Below, piece after piece: positions 23,447 to 36,620 of a stretch of DNA of 64,000 nt (position 1 is its first letter; each line of letters opens with the position of its first letter). The translations under genes were made by a program, and so were the position numbers. The stretch is from Himantopus leucocephalus (taxonomy: Eukaryota > Chordata > Aves > Charadriiformes > Recurvirostridae), in the NCBI GenBank assembly GCA_003993805.1, contig RSEF01000001.1, forward strand, positions 189,593,405 through 189,657,404. The letters run 5' to 3'. The notes below the pieces were generated by a model that worked only from the letters and a program-made list of their open reading frames with translations, made no database searches and was not told the origin of the DNA.

Positions 23447-26400
23447 TCTTTGTGCCTAAATAAACAAGCCTAAGTATTCTGAATATATTAGGAGGCTGTG
23501 TGACCAGGATATACCGTCTGCTTCTTCTAATATACCTCACTTTCTAATTAGCCAATTTTGTAACCTATATGGTCAAACGAAATGATACCCAGTTATGATT
23601 GCCTAAAATGAATAGTGTTGAGATAATTAGCTCAGATTCTCTGTCCTTTTGTTTTTATTTATTTTAATTAAGAGCACTTGCACAGCCTACATGCTTTCTA
23701 TGTGAAAGAGATACGATAACATAACTGAATTTATTACCTGTGATTAATTTGTTGTCTGCCCAATAGTTCAGGTTTTTTATATTAGAATAAATTAACTATG
23801 GTATTCTTATACTTCCATTGCAATTGGAGGAGAAATTTCAGACTCTGTAGGGGATAATGGAGTTATCTTTGCCTTTGGGACAGGTAGAGCACAGCCATTG
23901 CAGCATAGACTTTGATGCACAGTGTATTTTGAAGCCTGGATTTAAGGCAGTGGCAAGACAGTTTCATCACTGAGGGTCTCTGAACTAGTTAAAGGAAAGG
24001 TAACTGAGGCATGTTTGACCCTGTTTCGTATTCAAGTCTCTGACTGCTATGTGGATGCACCCATAGAGAATTATGGACCTAGTCTGTATCATACTTACCA
24101 TCTACAATAATTTCCAAATACAGCTAAGCAAACCACTTTCTATATTTACAAATATGCATTATTTTCTGCTCGTTGTCTCTGTATCTCTATCCTTTGATGA
24201 GCTGGAAATCCATCTCAGAATTTGTCAGTTCAGTTCCATGGAAATTAAATTTAAAAGATCTGTCTATCATGTAGTCCAGTAAAAAGAAACAGTCAAAAGT
24301 TTAAAAATTGCCATAGCATGGTCATCTGCTTATTTTACATAAATATTTATGATTGTAATGAAATTACATTTATTCTGATGAAGGATTTTGATATTTTCTT
24401 CTGTCATTTAGTAGACAAACAAGCAAACTAAGAAAGACGCTAAGGAAGTCAAGGTAGTCAAATAGTTTTTAAACAGGAAGAATTTGATCCTGGTTGATAG
24501 AAGTTAATGCATGTGAATAGATGATCTGCTTTAGGTTTGTTTAGATCCTATACAATGTGTTTGACAAATAGATTTCAAACGAAGTACAAACGAAGAGAGC
24601 TACTGTAGTAGCAGAACAGCATTCTTTGGAGTTTGTAAAGTCTTCAAGTTCTAACAGATCCTACCTGCCAGAAAAATGCAACAAATACATTTGTTATATC
24701 TGACAAGCATAAATCTTCAAGTAAAAGCACACCTTTAATTTGCTGCTGAGCTACAACAGAACATTGCAGCAGTAAATTTCATGATATCTTGAATTTCAAG
24801 TTGATATTAAGGTTGGAAAGATTTTAGGGTCCCAAAGATATTACTTTAAGTGTGAATTTATGTTCTGGAATGCAGATACTTTACTGTATGAATTAATGTT
24901 GATTGTCTAACCTTGTGATGTGACTGGCAGAGCGGGGCAGGAGTGCTGTAATTCTCATGCACTACAGAAGGCATGGTGTTATCCAAATCCCAATGGTACT
25001 CCACAGAATTGATGAAATGACCGGGAAGGCCTAATTAAAGCTGTTCAGCTCAAATGTATTGATGTATTACATCTATTACGGTTTGGTTCAATAGGTCTAC
25101 CCTATGAATGCTGCCATGCCTGTAAAGCAAACTAACAGACTGCATAAATAATGCTGGAAGGAAAAGAGACGCCTATGGAATCAAAGCTGAATCATGCAAA
25201 ATGCAACAGGCTGCCCTGTGAGCTTATTTTCATGTAATTTTATATAAATAAGAATATTGCTTATATTTTATCAAGTGAGAAAAGAGACAAGTACTGAGAT
25301 TGAAAACTGGTACGTGTTTGGCAAGCACAAAATTTTTGACTGTTATTCAAAATATGATTCCTTAAAATTAAAAGGTTCTTCAGAGATAACTTCTCTTTCT
25401 ATGATTAAAATATCTCTGAATAGTAAATCCATTATAATGAACAGGAATTCTAGTTATACTGTGTTTCATTTATGTTTGATTTCTTTGGGTAATAAGTTGT
25501 TAAAATTTTATCCTGTGTTAACCATTTCCACAGGAATATGCAACTTCAAAAATATTTATAGTTTGACTGCACAGTTTTAGCAGAAAATAAGTTTACATGT
25601 TCTGTTGCTGAGTAGCAAATTCACCAAAATATGTAGACTGAGAGGGACCAGTACTGTTCACATAACGAGACTAAACTTATCTGCTTGTCTTTGTCTACAA
25701 GAAGTTGGATAGGTCTCATCAAAAAAATGCCAAATATCAAACTTCATTTTGATACTTGGACTTCTAGCAATGTTATAACTTTTCTGTTCACCGTTTAAAA
25801 TAAGTATGAGAATTTGTTTCCTTGATTTCAATTTGGCATATATCTAGAAAAAAAAAAATTATAATAATAGTTAGCTTGAAAATTAAAAAAAAAACCAAAA
25901 CAGAAAAACAACTATTTCATTTAAAACAGACTTTCAGGCTTACTTTTTGTATTCATTAATTAAAAGAAAATATATACAAAAGTTTTGCTTCAACCTAAAT
26001 TAAGTATTTTTTGCTTTGTCTGGCCTGTCAAACTGAAAAATTTGTGGTTTTCCTAGCTCTGCTGGACAGTGTGTTAAAAAGTTGTAAGTATGAATATCTA
26101 TACCTAATTTGGGTGAATTTAGAAGTCTGTTTTAAAGACAGGATGCATAAAATACCTGAGAGAAAATAAAAAAAATAAAATTAACAAAATATATTATTTA
26201 AAGACTGAGGTATGGCTTTCTTACATAAAAAAAAGAGATGTCCCAGATATCCTAGTTCTTGAGTCTTTTGGGGTTTGTACTTGGAGTAAAAAGGAAGTTA
26301 TAGTAAAACCATGACTCTGTAATACACTGGGACTACAGGTTTTCCAACCTGTCATACATAGAAATTATAGCCCTATATACTGGCAGTTTAGGATCAGTTT

Positions 26401-26708
26401 ATAGATAATAGAACATTACAAGTTAAGGTCTACAAAAAAACGAAGACCATGCAACATGGCTAGATTCTACGGTTTTTAGGAGCCCAAAGTAATATACGAT
26501 ACCATCTTTTTGAACTAAAATGTAAAATATAGCCCCTTGTGAACACAGTGGTGGTATTCTCCCATTTTCTTCCTGAGAAGTTCAGCTTTCTGATAAGCCA
26601 TGTTCCCTCTCATTTAATGGCAATGGTGTTAGCAATTATTTCTTTTGGTCTCTCACTTGAAAAATCCCTGTGTCTGATGGAAGCTGGGTTTTCAAAGACC
26701 AACCCACT
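23447..26708. other. Unique AT-rich noncoding DNA
   Basis: No gene or repeat recognised. 24900-25210 looks less AT-rich and unrepeated, and contains TAATTA and ATTA-type homeodomain-like motifs. It could be conserved noncoding DNA, but nothing in the sequence alone proves this. A frame of 107 codons at 25257 starts at TTG and has no domain. A-rich runs lie near 25848-25900. Confidence 0.55.
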
Positions 26709-26825
26709 GAATCAGTGAATCACAGCATTGCTGAGGTTGGAAGAAATCATCTAGTCCATCCCATCTGCTCAAAGCAGGGTCAGCTACAGCAGGTTGCTCA
26801 GGGCCCATATCAGGAAGTTTACATT
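26709..26825 (-). mobile_element. CR1 LINE 3' end fragment
   Basis: The reverse complement of a CR1 3' UTR is clear: 'gaatcacagcattgctgagg', 'atcatctagtccatccca' and 'gctcaaagcagggtcagct'. Only about 117 bp remain and no coding sequence is included. The tail lies on the left, so the element is on the minus strand. Confidence 0.85.
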
Positions 26826-28085
26826 TATCACATTCTTTTGGCTACTGTGTGTAGATTTAAAACTTGTAGAGGTTGTCTAAAATTGAAGAAAACCTCTGTA
26901 AATATAGTCTAACTATCTTATGTTTTCTGTAAATAAAATGGCTACTTGGAAAGCCATATGCAATTCAGTTGTGTTACTTGGAATAGGCCAATTACAGTAG
27001 TTCGCACTTTGTGGAGGGGAAAAAGAGGAAGCTATTTCTAAGTAAAAAAATCAAATTAAATGATGCTAAAAAAGAATAAATTAATTATGATCTGGACTAA
27101 AACAACACTGTCCTGGTTTGAGGACCCGTACACACCCATGGAGTAAGAAACATCAGTTAATTTAAAAATTCCAAATCATTCCAGATAAACTTTATTGCTT
27201 CATATTAAGAATATGAGAAGATTTTTTATTATTGCGTAAATGAATACAATTCCATAAATCTAACACATATGTCTCTTTTGAATCTGTTTCATAGTCTTAT
27301 CTGAAATTATATCAGCCTGCTTTGGATCGGTGCACTTGTGTAGACTGAGCACAGGAAACTCATAACAACACAGCAATGACAAACCTCGGTGGTGTAATAT
27401 ATAGTGCTGTAAGTCTTATCTTTTGTTTTCTTCACCAAATTTATTAATTGTCTAGAAGAAGCAATATATAGGAGGTTTATGAGATGATGAAACACAGAAA
27501 TGATACTAAAATGGTTAAGCATGATTAATGTAATGAAGATCACATAGGAAAGACTCAAGGTTTATTGTTGGACACAAAATAGCTAAACAGGCTAAAAAGA
27601 AACTAATCTAAAACATGTCTATAGAATGCATAGGAAAGGAAAAAGAAAATTCTTAATGACTATACTGAAAGACAACTTGGAATGACAGTGAATAGCCGTG
27701 CCCATTTACAGATATTGCAATGCACGCTTGCTGTGTGTTTGAGCTGTATATACCACTAAGGTAGGACCACCTCTTAAGTATGTCTTCAGTTTTATGCAGA
27801 AGAGCTGACCTGAGCCTACATGTAGAAATATCCTGTCACTGAAGTGGAAGGTAATTCTTTCTTTGTAGAATACTGGATCCACCTCTTTAAAAAGCAGTGG
27901 AAGTCTTTCACTTCTTTATTTTTTTTAATGATTGGCTCAAGATTACATTTCTTGTCCATAAAATGTCAGTTTGAATTTTAGTGGACTGTGGGCTCTGGTA
28001 ATTTATAAGGCTTTCAGTTTTGAAGTATGTCTTTATAGTCATGATGAAGGCTTTTAAAAGGGACTACCAATTTTGAGTGTTTCAA
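26826..28085. other. Unique noncoding DNA, with a possible LTR terminus at 27109
   Basis: No gene was recognised. At 27109-27124 the string TGTCCTGGTTTGAGGA matches the first 15-16 bases of the solo LTR at 60013 except for one base. The similarity does not continue, so it is at best a tiny remnant. Confidence 0.5.
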
Positions 28086-28781
28086 CACCATGCAATGCTA
28101 CGGGGTTGAGAGGAGTGACTGCAGAGCTGCCCGGCAGAAAAGGACCTGGGGGTTCTATTTGACAGCCAGCTGAATAAGAGCCAGCAGTGTGCCCAGGTGG
28201 CCAAGAAGGCCAACAAAATCCTGGCTTGTATCAGGAATAGTGTGGGCAGCAGGACTAGGGAAGTGATTGTCCCCCTGTACTCGGCACTGGTGAGGCCACA
28301 CCTTGAGTACTGCGTTCAGTTCTGGGCCCCTCACTACAAGAAGGACATTGAGGTGCTGGAGCGTGTCCAGAGATGGGCAACGAAGCTGGTGAGGGGTCTG
28401 GAGGACAAGACTTATGAGGAACAACTGAGGGAACTGGGGTTGTTTAGCCTGGAGAAAAGGAGGCTGAGGGGAATCCTTATTACTCTGTACAACTACCTGA
28501 AAGGAGGTTGTAGAGAGGTGAAGGTTGATCTCTTCTCCTGATTAACAAGCTATAGGACGAGAGGAAATGGCCTCAAGTTATGCCCGGGGAGATTTAGATT
28601 GGATATTATGAAAAATTTGTTCCCCGAAGGGATAGTCAAGCATTGGAACAGATTGCCCAAGGAAGTGATTGAGTCACCATCCCTGAAGGTCATTAGAAGA
28701 TGGTGCTTAGGGACATGGTTTGGTGGTGTTTTTGGCAGTGTTACGTTGATGATTGGACTCGAAGTTAAGGGTCCCTTCTAA
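28086..28781 (+). pseudogene. CR1 ORF2 C-terminal remnant, one frame with two stops
   Basis: A single frame runs through almost the whole fragment. It reads [19 protein letters not shown], where TGA at 28116-28118 replaces the usual Trp. It is then open through '[18 protein letters not shown]', '[18 protein letters not shown]', '[14 protein letters not shown]' and '[13 protein letters not shown]' to a TGA at 28539-28541. The same frame continues with 'LTSYRTRGNGLKLCPGRFR' and 'HWNRLPKEVIESPSLKV' and stops after 28778. The endonuclease and the catalytic RT motifs are upstream of the truncation and absent, so the fragment cannot be active. Confidence 0.9.
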
Positions 28782-28810
28782 CCTAGACAATTCTATGATT
28801 TTATTCTATA
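28086..28810 (+). mobile_element. 5'-truncated CR1 LINE, best preserved copy
   Basis: About 0.72 kb of CR1 running from the end of the RT domain to the 3' tail ('aattctatgattttattcta' near 28790-28808). It has the fewest lesions of the CR1 copies here, so it is probably the youngest. The 5' end near 28086 is a typical truncation and the 3' UTR is complete. Confidence 0.93.
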
Positions 28811-31800
28811 AATTCATACCTTAACATTAGAGTACCCAACCTAACATATTTAAAGGAAGTGATTTTCATATGAGATTGCCTGGAATGTTTCTGGATAAAA
28901 GGCTACTTAAAATCACTTCAAACTGGGACCAAGCTCATATACAGTGCCTGCCTTCTTAAGAGCTTACATTTTCAGTTGGCTCCCTCCCTCCTCCCTGCTT
29001 TCGTTGCCTCTTTCCTCTCTTCTCTTTACCATGGCAGTAGTGGTGACAAACACTATTCCACTATTGCAGTATCCGGTGGGTGTTTCCATCCTGGAGTCCT
29101 GTCTGTATTATGAATGGAAATAATACCTTTCTTTATTTCAACATTCTTCTCAAAAAACATCTACTCTTTGACACAACTTGATGGATCCATTCTTCATTCA
29201 GCAGTTCATGTCAAATTATGCTCATAACACATTTTGTTTTGAAAAGTTTCCTCAATGTCTCAGTAGGGGTCAGGACTCTTTAGAATTACACACATAATTA
29301 TTAATAAAACTGATTGCTAATTTTTCAGTTCTGTTAGCTGGATGTTATAATTGTATTTGTATCAATATTCAAGCTGTGCCAGTTCTGAACAATCCTGCCT
29401 CCAGCTGAGATCACAGAAAATGATGCACAACCTCAAGCTAACATATTCTTCATCTCCATATCAAGTACAATGACACTACAGTACATGCTAATGTAGAATT
29501 ACTCAATAACATTTTGAAAGGTACCATCTGCCTTTTCTTTAAACCTTTCAAGATGTACTGGTACAGACGGGTGGCAGGGAAGGAAAAGGAGAGGCAGAGC
29601 TAGAGTTTTATTTTATTCAAAGGTTGTTTTTTTGAATTTCAGTCAGAGAGTTTGCATGCTTCTAGCCTTGTCTAAAAAGCCACTCACCACATGACCCAAA
29701 TTTAATTCAAGCTATTCATTTAAGCTCTAATCAATATGTCACTTGGAGGTGTTATGCTGTGATGTTGTTTATATATTCAGTTTGAACTGCTTTTCACTTC
29801 TATGTAATAATGCTTGGAAAATAGGGCTGTTTATGAACATCATAGCTGTCACCTGTCATGGACAAATAGCTTCCAAAATGTGGCCAATTAGATTAATATT
29901 TATGTTTATTCACACTTATTAGGATCTCATAAAACTAACCAGAAAGTTGTTTCCTTGCACGTTTCTCCTTCACAAAACATGAGTCAGGAAGTCACTCTCA
30001 TTGCCCAGCTGCTCAGCTCATTCCCTAAGGATCTTCTTCAAAAAGGGGAAATAAAAGACCACTCTATCATGCAGAATAAACCACCAAAGCACCATGCGAA
30101 AGTCTGATAAGAATGTCTTTCAAATAACCACAGCTGCACATTTTATATTGACAGTGATTTGGTAATGATCACAGAACAAGAATTAACCTTGCTTTCACAA
30201 TAGAATTTTCCTATTTGCATTACAGGTCATCAACTGAATGATATCTGTCAAACTGTATACAATCACATCTGAGTAAATAATGATTTGTGCATGTCAGGCT
30301 TTGCTTAACAGTATTTTTTGTGAGAAAAGCCAGCAGCAAAATGCCCATTAACTGCTTCAACCCACTGTTCTTAGATAATTATCTGTATCTTTGCTTTCTG
30401 GGGTGATGGGGATCAGCGGGGACACAAGCCATTTGTTCTGGTTTTGCTACAGGCTTCACATTGCTATGGGTTAGAGTCTGCTTGGTCACATCCCGTGGCA
30501 CAATGCAACATGGGACATTAGAACATGCCATGGATTCATCTTGCTTAAGAAATATAAGGTGACATCATGGCAATTTTTTGTTTATTGAAACAGGCAACCA
30601 CTTCTGCATGATTCAAAACTGAACTACAAAAGTAAATTAGAAAATAAAATCAACACCTCTGAGTTTCCAACAGCTGTGCTACGGATTTTTCTAATATTAT
30701 AAAGATGCTTAGTGCTAGAATAACAATGAGAAATTACTGGCTGCCTAGTCATGGATGCTTCTATAAGTCTCATTTTCATTAACAGGCAGCATGTGCCTCT
30801 GACTTACGATAAATCCATGTGGGGAACAATTACATCCCTGTCACATTGGTACCCAAAAGAACTTAGAGAATACATGTGAATTGCCAATAATCTCTCAAGA
30901 GATTCAGGTAACTTACCGAAATACTTAACACTAGCTCTTACAATGCATATTTATTTCTTCCTTTAAAACCTCATTCCCCACAGCAAATACATTTAGGCAT
31001 ATTAGTGAGTGGCCAAAACCAGAACTGTTTATTCTACCAACTAATCCTATGGATTTCACTGCAGTGGGATTCAGCCCTGTATCATCCATGATTAACATTT
31101 GGCTCTGCGAAATAAAATCCCCAGTTGCCAAAGCTAATCAAAGTATAATCTATTGCAGTTTTTTCTTCAGTCCCAAGTCATCAAAAGTAAATATTAAAAT
31201 AGATAAAATGATTACAGCTACCTTAGAACGGGGTAAGTGGACCTGTGTTGCATGTAATTTTATATAAACAAAGTTGTGTATCTTCACAAAACTTCTCATT
31301 ACATAGAACAGTGCTTGAATCCAAAGTTAATGCCCCTGAAACCAATGGCATAGATTGTTGTTTGGACTTTGATCTTTTCCAGATACAGACTCATTTGATA
31401 CTTATTTATAAACCTTTGTGTGCAAAACTGGTCTTTGTGAATCAGATGCTTTCTACTCACTGAAGTGCATGAGTGAGAATGGCATAACAGACTCCAGAGA
31501 TTTATTTGGTTGTCCAAATACAAAGGTACCTACTGCCCTTCAAAAGGCCCTTAGCTATCCCTCCTGGCCTCCAGCTGCTGCTCCAGGAATTCACAAATCT
31601 CCATACCAGCCTTGTATAGGTGTATATATAGGTATATACAGGTATTCTGCATGTCCTGTGTCATAATCACCAGTTCTGTGCATCTCTCAGATACCTTTGG
31701 ATATCTCAGATAGCTCATATAGATACCTGTGTTTCAGCAGATGACTCAAGCCATAGAACTCCATTGCCTATGTTAGGAACTTACATACACAGCCCACATG

Positions 31801-32847
31801 TTGATATATAAAATGTGCAATGATGTCTGAATTTGGTGCTAAACCCCTATATTCCTCTGTACTGGAAAAAGTATCCTTGTAAAGTTTATTGTAAAATAGT
31901 ATAAGGTCGACTGAGGAATCAATTGCTGCCTTAACAGTCCAGCAGGAACTGTGGTATTGAGGTAGTGTAAGGTAGTCTTACTACAAACAAGAACAACCAT
32001 TTGAGAATACTTACAACTTTTCAGTCTCACTTTGTAATGAATACTCTAGATGTAATTCTGCCAAATATTTGCAAAGATCAATGCATGGAAGCAAACGATA
32101 ATACATATGGAAGCCTTCTGCTCTTTCAGGAGCACCAAAAAAAGACCCCAAACAAATTTGCAAATTGAGCCCAAAACTCAGTCAACCTTGTGTAGTTTGA
32201 TTTGGACAAGTTACACAGCACTAATTCTTACTTCCTTCCAAATTTATTTGGGCCTTGATTTAGCAGAACACATAATCTCTTGCTTGATATTTTACATACG
32301 ATTCAGTTCATTGCCTAATTTAGGACTTTTACACCAGATGAATCTCACCTAACTGACTACATATTCAGACATCTAAAGGTACATATTCATGGTGTACAGG
32401 GCTATACAATACACATATTTTGGTGTCTAAACCCCCTTTATAGTCAAGGAGGATCTCAAACTTTATGTAATTACCTAAACATTGGCATCTAAAGCCATTT
32501 GAGTTAAGTTACTCTGCTGGGCCTGCCTCTTGAGAAGGTCAGGAGTCTTCCATGTATTCTGTGTCTCATGAGCGGGTAATTTATGGATATCTCAGCTATA
32601 CTTGGGTATTTTGAACGGCACTAGCTACTTATGGGTGGGAAACAGAATAAGCAATCAGTTGAAAGAAGAAGAAATCTGCAGAGGGGAACTAAGCCGTCCC
32701 ATTTTACAATGGGATTAATCATCCTTTGGAAACATCTGTCTCTTTCTTTGTATGAGGAACATGGACAGCTAACTTAGTCTTAGATGGGAAAGCTTAGATG
32801 ACCTGAATCCCTCCCTTAGTTAGTAAAACATAAGAAATCAGTTGTCN

Positions 32848-32896
<49 letters not shown>

Positions 32897-34169
32897 TCAG
32901 CGGAAAGGACTTTTGTTTTAAGGGACCAAATTGCTATAGCAATTCATGAATAAGCATTAGTGCCATCTGGCAAGTTTTCAAGATGAGTTGTTTTACTACA
33001 CAATGCTTGCACTGGTTTTGATACAGTGACCTGCATAGTGTTATTTTTGACCCAGCTTAAGTGAGCAGAAACAGTCCCAAAAATTACATTACTCATTTAC
33101 CAGAGAAAGTATTTTTTATAAGGTGAGACAAGATAATAACATTATATCATGATCTGAGGTTTAGTGCATTAGAATTAATAATGAAAAAATGTACTCTGAC
33201 TCTAATTTAAACTCTTACAAGGTATGAATTCTTTCATTTACTGCAAAGGTGACATACAGCATAAAATTTCAAAACTGTACATGGGTAGATATGGGATTTT
33301 CTGTAAATATCAGTGGACTAAATTTCAAACTGGCAAATTTTTCTATGATAAATCATATTGTAGAGGAAGGAACTGGACCCTGATACGATGAACTTAAGAA
33401 AAAATTATCTTTTTTTTTTTAACAAAAAGAATGAAACTATTTTGGCAATACAGTATATACTAATGAGCACGTGATCCATCAAATGTTAAACTCACAGCTA
33501 TGTGTCTGCAAATAGGTTGGACATGATCCAGGAGTTTAAGAGTGAAATCATATTTTATCACTGCCTTGAAAAAGGCGTCATGCGTGGTTGCTTTGGTTCC
33601 ACTGAACAGAAGAAAAATCTCTGGAGTCTTTAGATCCATCCTCTAGACTCTTACAGTTCGACTGACCTGTGATTCATCTTATTTACTACAGTGTTAATGT
33701 GCCTGTTCCACTTCAGGGATGAGATACTACAGAAAGTTCCACTGTGTTCAGTGGGAGGTTTTGGTACAGCTACATGCAAATACTGCATGAGTGTAAACCT
33801 TAATGTATACCCTTTGCAACTGTTACAACAAATCAAAGTTAATTGTCCTCATTTATTTTTAAATAAAAATCACGAAGCATAAGTACTTCAGTCAGTGTTG
33901 TAGAAAGCCACTATAGTAAGGATGTAGAGACTTTCCGTAGAGTGCATTAGTAATAAAATGACCAGTCTGGATCAAATAAAGCCCTCAGCTATGCTTCATG
34001 CTTAATTACGCTCAAAGTGATTCAAAGCTATTTGCTAGCTGTGTCTACTCTAATTTCTAAACTGATGTTCACAGGGCTGATGGAATGCTAAAAACCAGCT
34101 CAGGCTGCTGGGAGGGATGACCAGTAGCAGCACCAGAAACTAGAGGAGTTTGCTTTTTTGTATTTCACT
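28811..34169. other. Unique noncoding DNA, no gene recognised
   Basis: AT-rich single-copy-looking sequence with only short frames (none above 82 codons). 29640-30360 and 30680-30900 are repeat-free and could contain conserved noncoding elements; this is a guess from texture only. The T-run at 32848 is listed separately. A small TATA/GTATA-rich patch lies near 31617-31645. Confidence 0.55.
32847..32895. repeat. Long poly-T run preceded by a single N
   Basis: An N at 32847 followed by 48 T. The trinucleotide gtc occurs immediately before and after the run. The N suggests that the run length was not resolved. No reverse-complement polyadenylation signal (TTTATT) follows within 30 bp, so it does not look like the tail of a processed pseudogene. 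Confidence 0.8.
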
Positions 34170-34560
34170 TTCACCGATGGCGGTTAGCTGGTGTATGGCT
34201 TAGCTGTCAAAGAGCGTAAGTCCTTTTGGCACACTTGCAGCAGAATGGGCGCAATGTGACTTGGAAGAAAACAGCTGACATAAGGTGGAATCGTCTGTGA
34301 AAGGGAAGAGGTCGTTATTGGCTAGTTTTGTTAGATGTCTCGGGAAGAGAAAGAAAAGCGTCAGTCTCTGCGTGGATCCTTGCAGCTCTCCAGGATGGCA
34401 AGCCATTGACAATGACAAGGTGCCATCTGTTAAGAAGCTATTCCGGAAGAAAACTGGAGCTGCTGGAGGATTTCACTGCACTGCAGTCAGCAAGTGGCAT
34501 GTTTGTCATATCAGGGGCCCGTGGATATCTGCAGGCAAGCGTGCCCTTACACACACTAGC
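34170..34560 (+). promoter_or_regulatory. Candidate regulatory or exonic patch, locally CpG-rich
   Basis: About twelve CpG dinucleotides fall within roughly 380 bp, while the surrounding kilobases have very few. A good consensus splice donor, gc|GTAAGT, lies at 34216-34221. A 123-codon frame (34285-34656) overlaps the patch but begins at GTG, has no ATG start and shows no domain, so it is not annotated as a gene. The patch could be a small enhancer, a noncoding exon or simply an unusual unmethylated stretch. Confidence 0.3.
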
Positions 34561-36381
34561 TTTCTGATTCAATCAGATAACAAGAGTGGTGAATCCATTA
34601 TAATTATTTCAGGAATTCTGGCAGTTACTCTAAATATAAATAGCTATGTTGAATGAGTGATCTCCACTTCAGCTGGGAGTATTATAGAAATCACAGGCCT
34701 CTCTGTTGGCCGTGGTTGATTTAATACTCATTGCATGTGAAATAAAAAAAAAAAAGGCACACTATCCAGCCAATCAATATGTTATGTTTTCCTTTTGGAT
34801 GCATTTCTGTCAAATTTTCTTATAAACATGTAAAACTTTCGATATTAAATCCTAAGCAAATCTATTTTATGTATGCGGAACTTGAAAAATGCGGGATAAA
34901 TGAAATACGCTTGCCTAAACAAGCTGATGGTTTGCAGATATATCTGCATATTGCCTATTTTATCTTACAAAACAACCAGTTATGCTTTGTGTCTTTGATT
35001 ATTTAAGTTTAGGAAAGTAAAATTTGATAAAATTTCAATTCTGCCACTCCTTGTATTATAAAAATGAATTAAAGAAACCTGTATTTCCTACAGAAAAAAA
35101 TACCATATGTAGAGTATGCTAATGAGCTTTTTATTAGGGCAGGTTTTGCGTTTAAAATATTCTGTAGACAGCAAGAATAATGATACTACTGTAATGTAGA
35201 CCATGATGCAATGAATATGACTGCGATTAGATGCTCTCTGCAAGTGATGTTTTAAAGTCCTCTCAAGTCTGGATTGCACAGTACTAATACATAATAATAT
35301 CACTAATAATTTAAAATTATGTGTTAGCCCAGACAGACTGGAATAATTCTGAGCTGGAATAATCTTTGTACTTTAACAGATCTTTGTAAACTTTCCACTG
35401 CTTCCTTTGAGGATATCCTTTGCATCTCTGAGTTTGCTAGTTCGTTTAGAGAACACAGATTCAAGAAATCCAGCAATTACATTATCAAATCTCAGACCTC
35501 TCAGCATGAGCTAATGCTGTTAATAGTGATTTTAGCAGACTGTGTAAACCATGATCTACACTGTATTTTTCTCTCTATTGGGTTAAGATCCTTATTTAAG
35601 GCTCAGATCTGCTCCATATTGAACTCAAATGAAATATTGTCCGTAGGTACAGTGGGAGCAGGCCTGGACCCTCAGGCAACGGCTGGATGGGAGATCCCCA
35701 TTAACAGAGTGACAGGAATTCTCAGAGGTCGGGTAGACCATGTGCAAATTATTCATTGTATGTGGAGATAATCAGATGGACTTCTCAACTGGATTCGATC
35801 AGTACAGCTCCAGCCTCCCATGGAGTTACACTGATTTTCCAAAACTGAGGCTATAGTCACAGACATCTGTTCATTAAAGGATTATTACAGAACTTTTCAA
35901 TTATGCTGTACACTGATGTGACTTGACATTTTCTTTCATATTATTTCTTTCTTAAACCTGGAAAACTCGTTCCACTGGCCAATGGTCTCTTGCTTTCATA
36001 TTGACTCTGTTGAATGATCTGGGCACACTTTACTGACAACCTATCCCCGGGCCTGATGAGGTTTACCTTTAAGCACGGTTTTCACCTAGCTAAGAAATGT
36101 GGCTGATAATATGTGATTTTGTTCACTTGTTGTCAACTACTTAATTTGTGGCAGGAAAGAAGTAATCTTGTCAGTATTTTGCATGCTTCTGGTTTGCGAA
36201 GAGCTTGAGAAGAGAGAGATAGGTACAGATATATATAAATACGTTATATACCTGCTTTCTAAATTTAACTATTTCAATGTTGGATTTATCCTCGAGTAAA
36301 GTTCCAGAGGACTATCTCTGCTTCTTTACAATATCTGGAGTAAGATTACTTAGATACTTATTCTTTATTTCTTTTTTTTTT

Positions 36382-36440
36382 AAATAATAATAATAGTGAT
36401 AATAATACTAACAACAACATCATCATCATCAACAAAATAA
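36382..36440 (+). repeat. Imperfect trinucleotide tract (AAT, AAC, ATC units)
   Basis: The tract passes from aataataataat through 'acaacaac' to 'atcatcatcatc', so three related trinucleotide motifs follow one another. This is decayed microsatellite sequence. Confidence 0.85.
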
Positions 36441-36520
36441 ATGGACAAAAAACCCTCATTTGCTATTATCCCCGGAGGGGTATAATAGTCTATGTAATTC
36501 TCTTTTGGAAGCAGCCACGT

Positions 36521-36620
36521 GGAGACAACAGAGAAGGGAACAGAAAGGGAAGGAGAAAGGCAAGGAGGATAAGAGGAAGGAATGTAGAGATGGAGGGAGA
36601 GACAGTGGAAGAGAAGATAA
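36521..36620 (+). repeat. GA-rich purine tract
   Basis: About 100 bases consisting almost entirely of A and G, with units such as 'gggaaggagaaaggcaagg'. It produces spurious open frames on both strands. Polypurine tracts can adopt triplex structure, but there is no evidence of a function here. Confidence 0.75.

Noticed and set aside
25257..25580. 107-codon plus-strand frame
   Set aside because: TTG start, AT-driven composition and no domain.
32847..32895. Poly-T as the tail of a processed pseudogene on the minus strand
   Set aside because: No reverse-complement polyadenylation signal follows and no mRNA-like sequence was recognised. The N suggests an unresolved homopolymer.
34285..34656. 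123-codon plus-strand frame
   Set aside because: It begins at GTG, not ATG, and has no recognisable domain. Only the CpG enrichment of the underlying DNA is kept as an observation.
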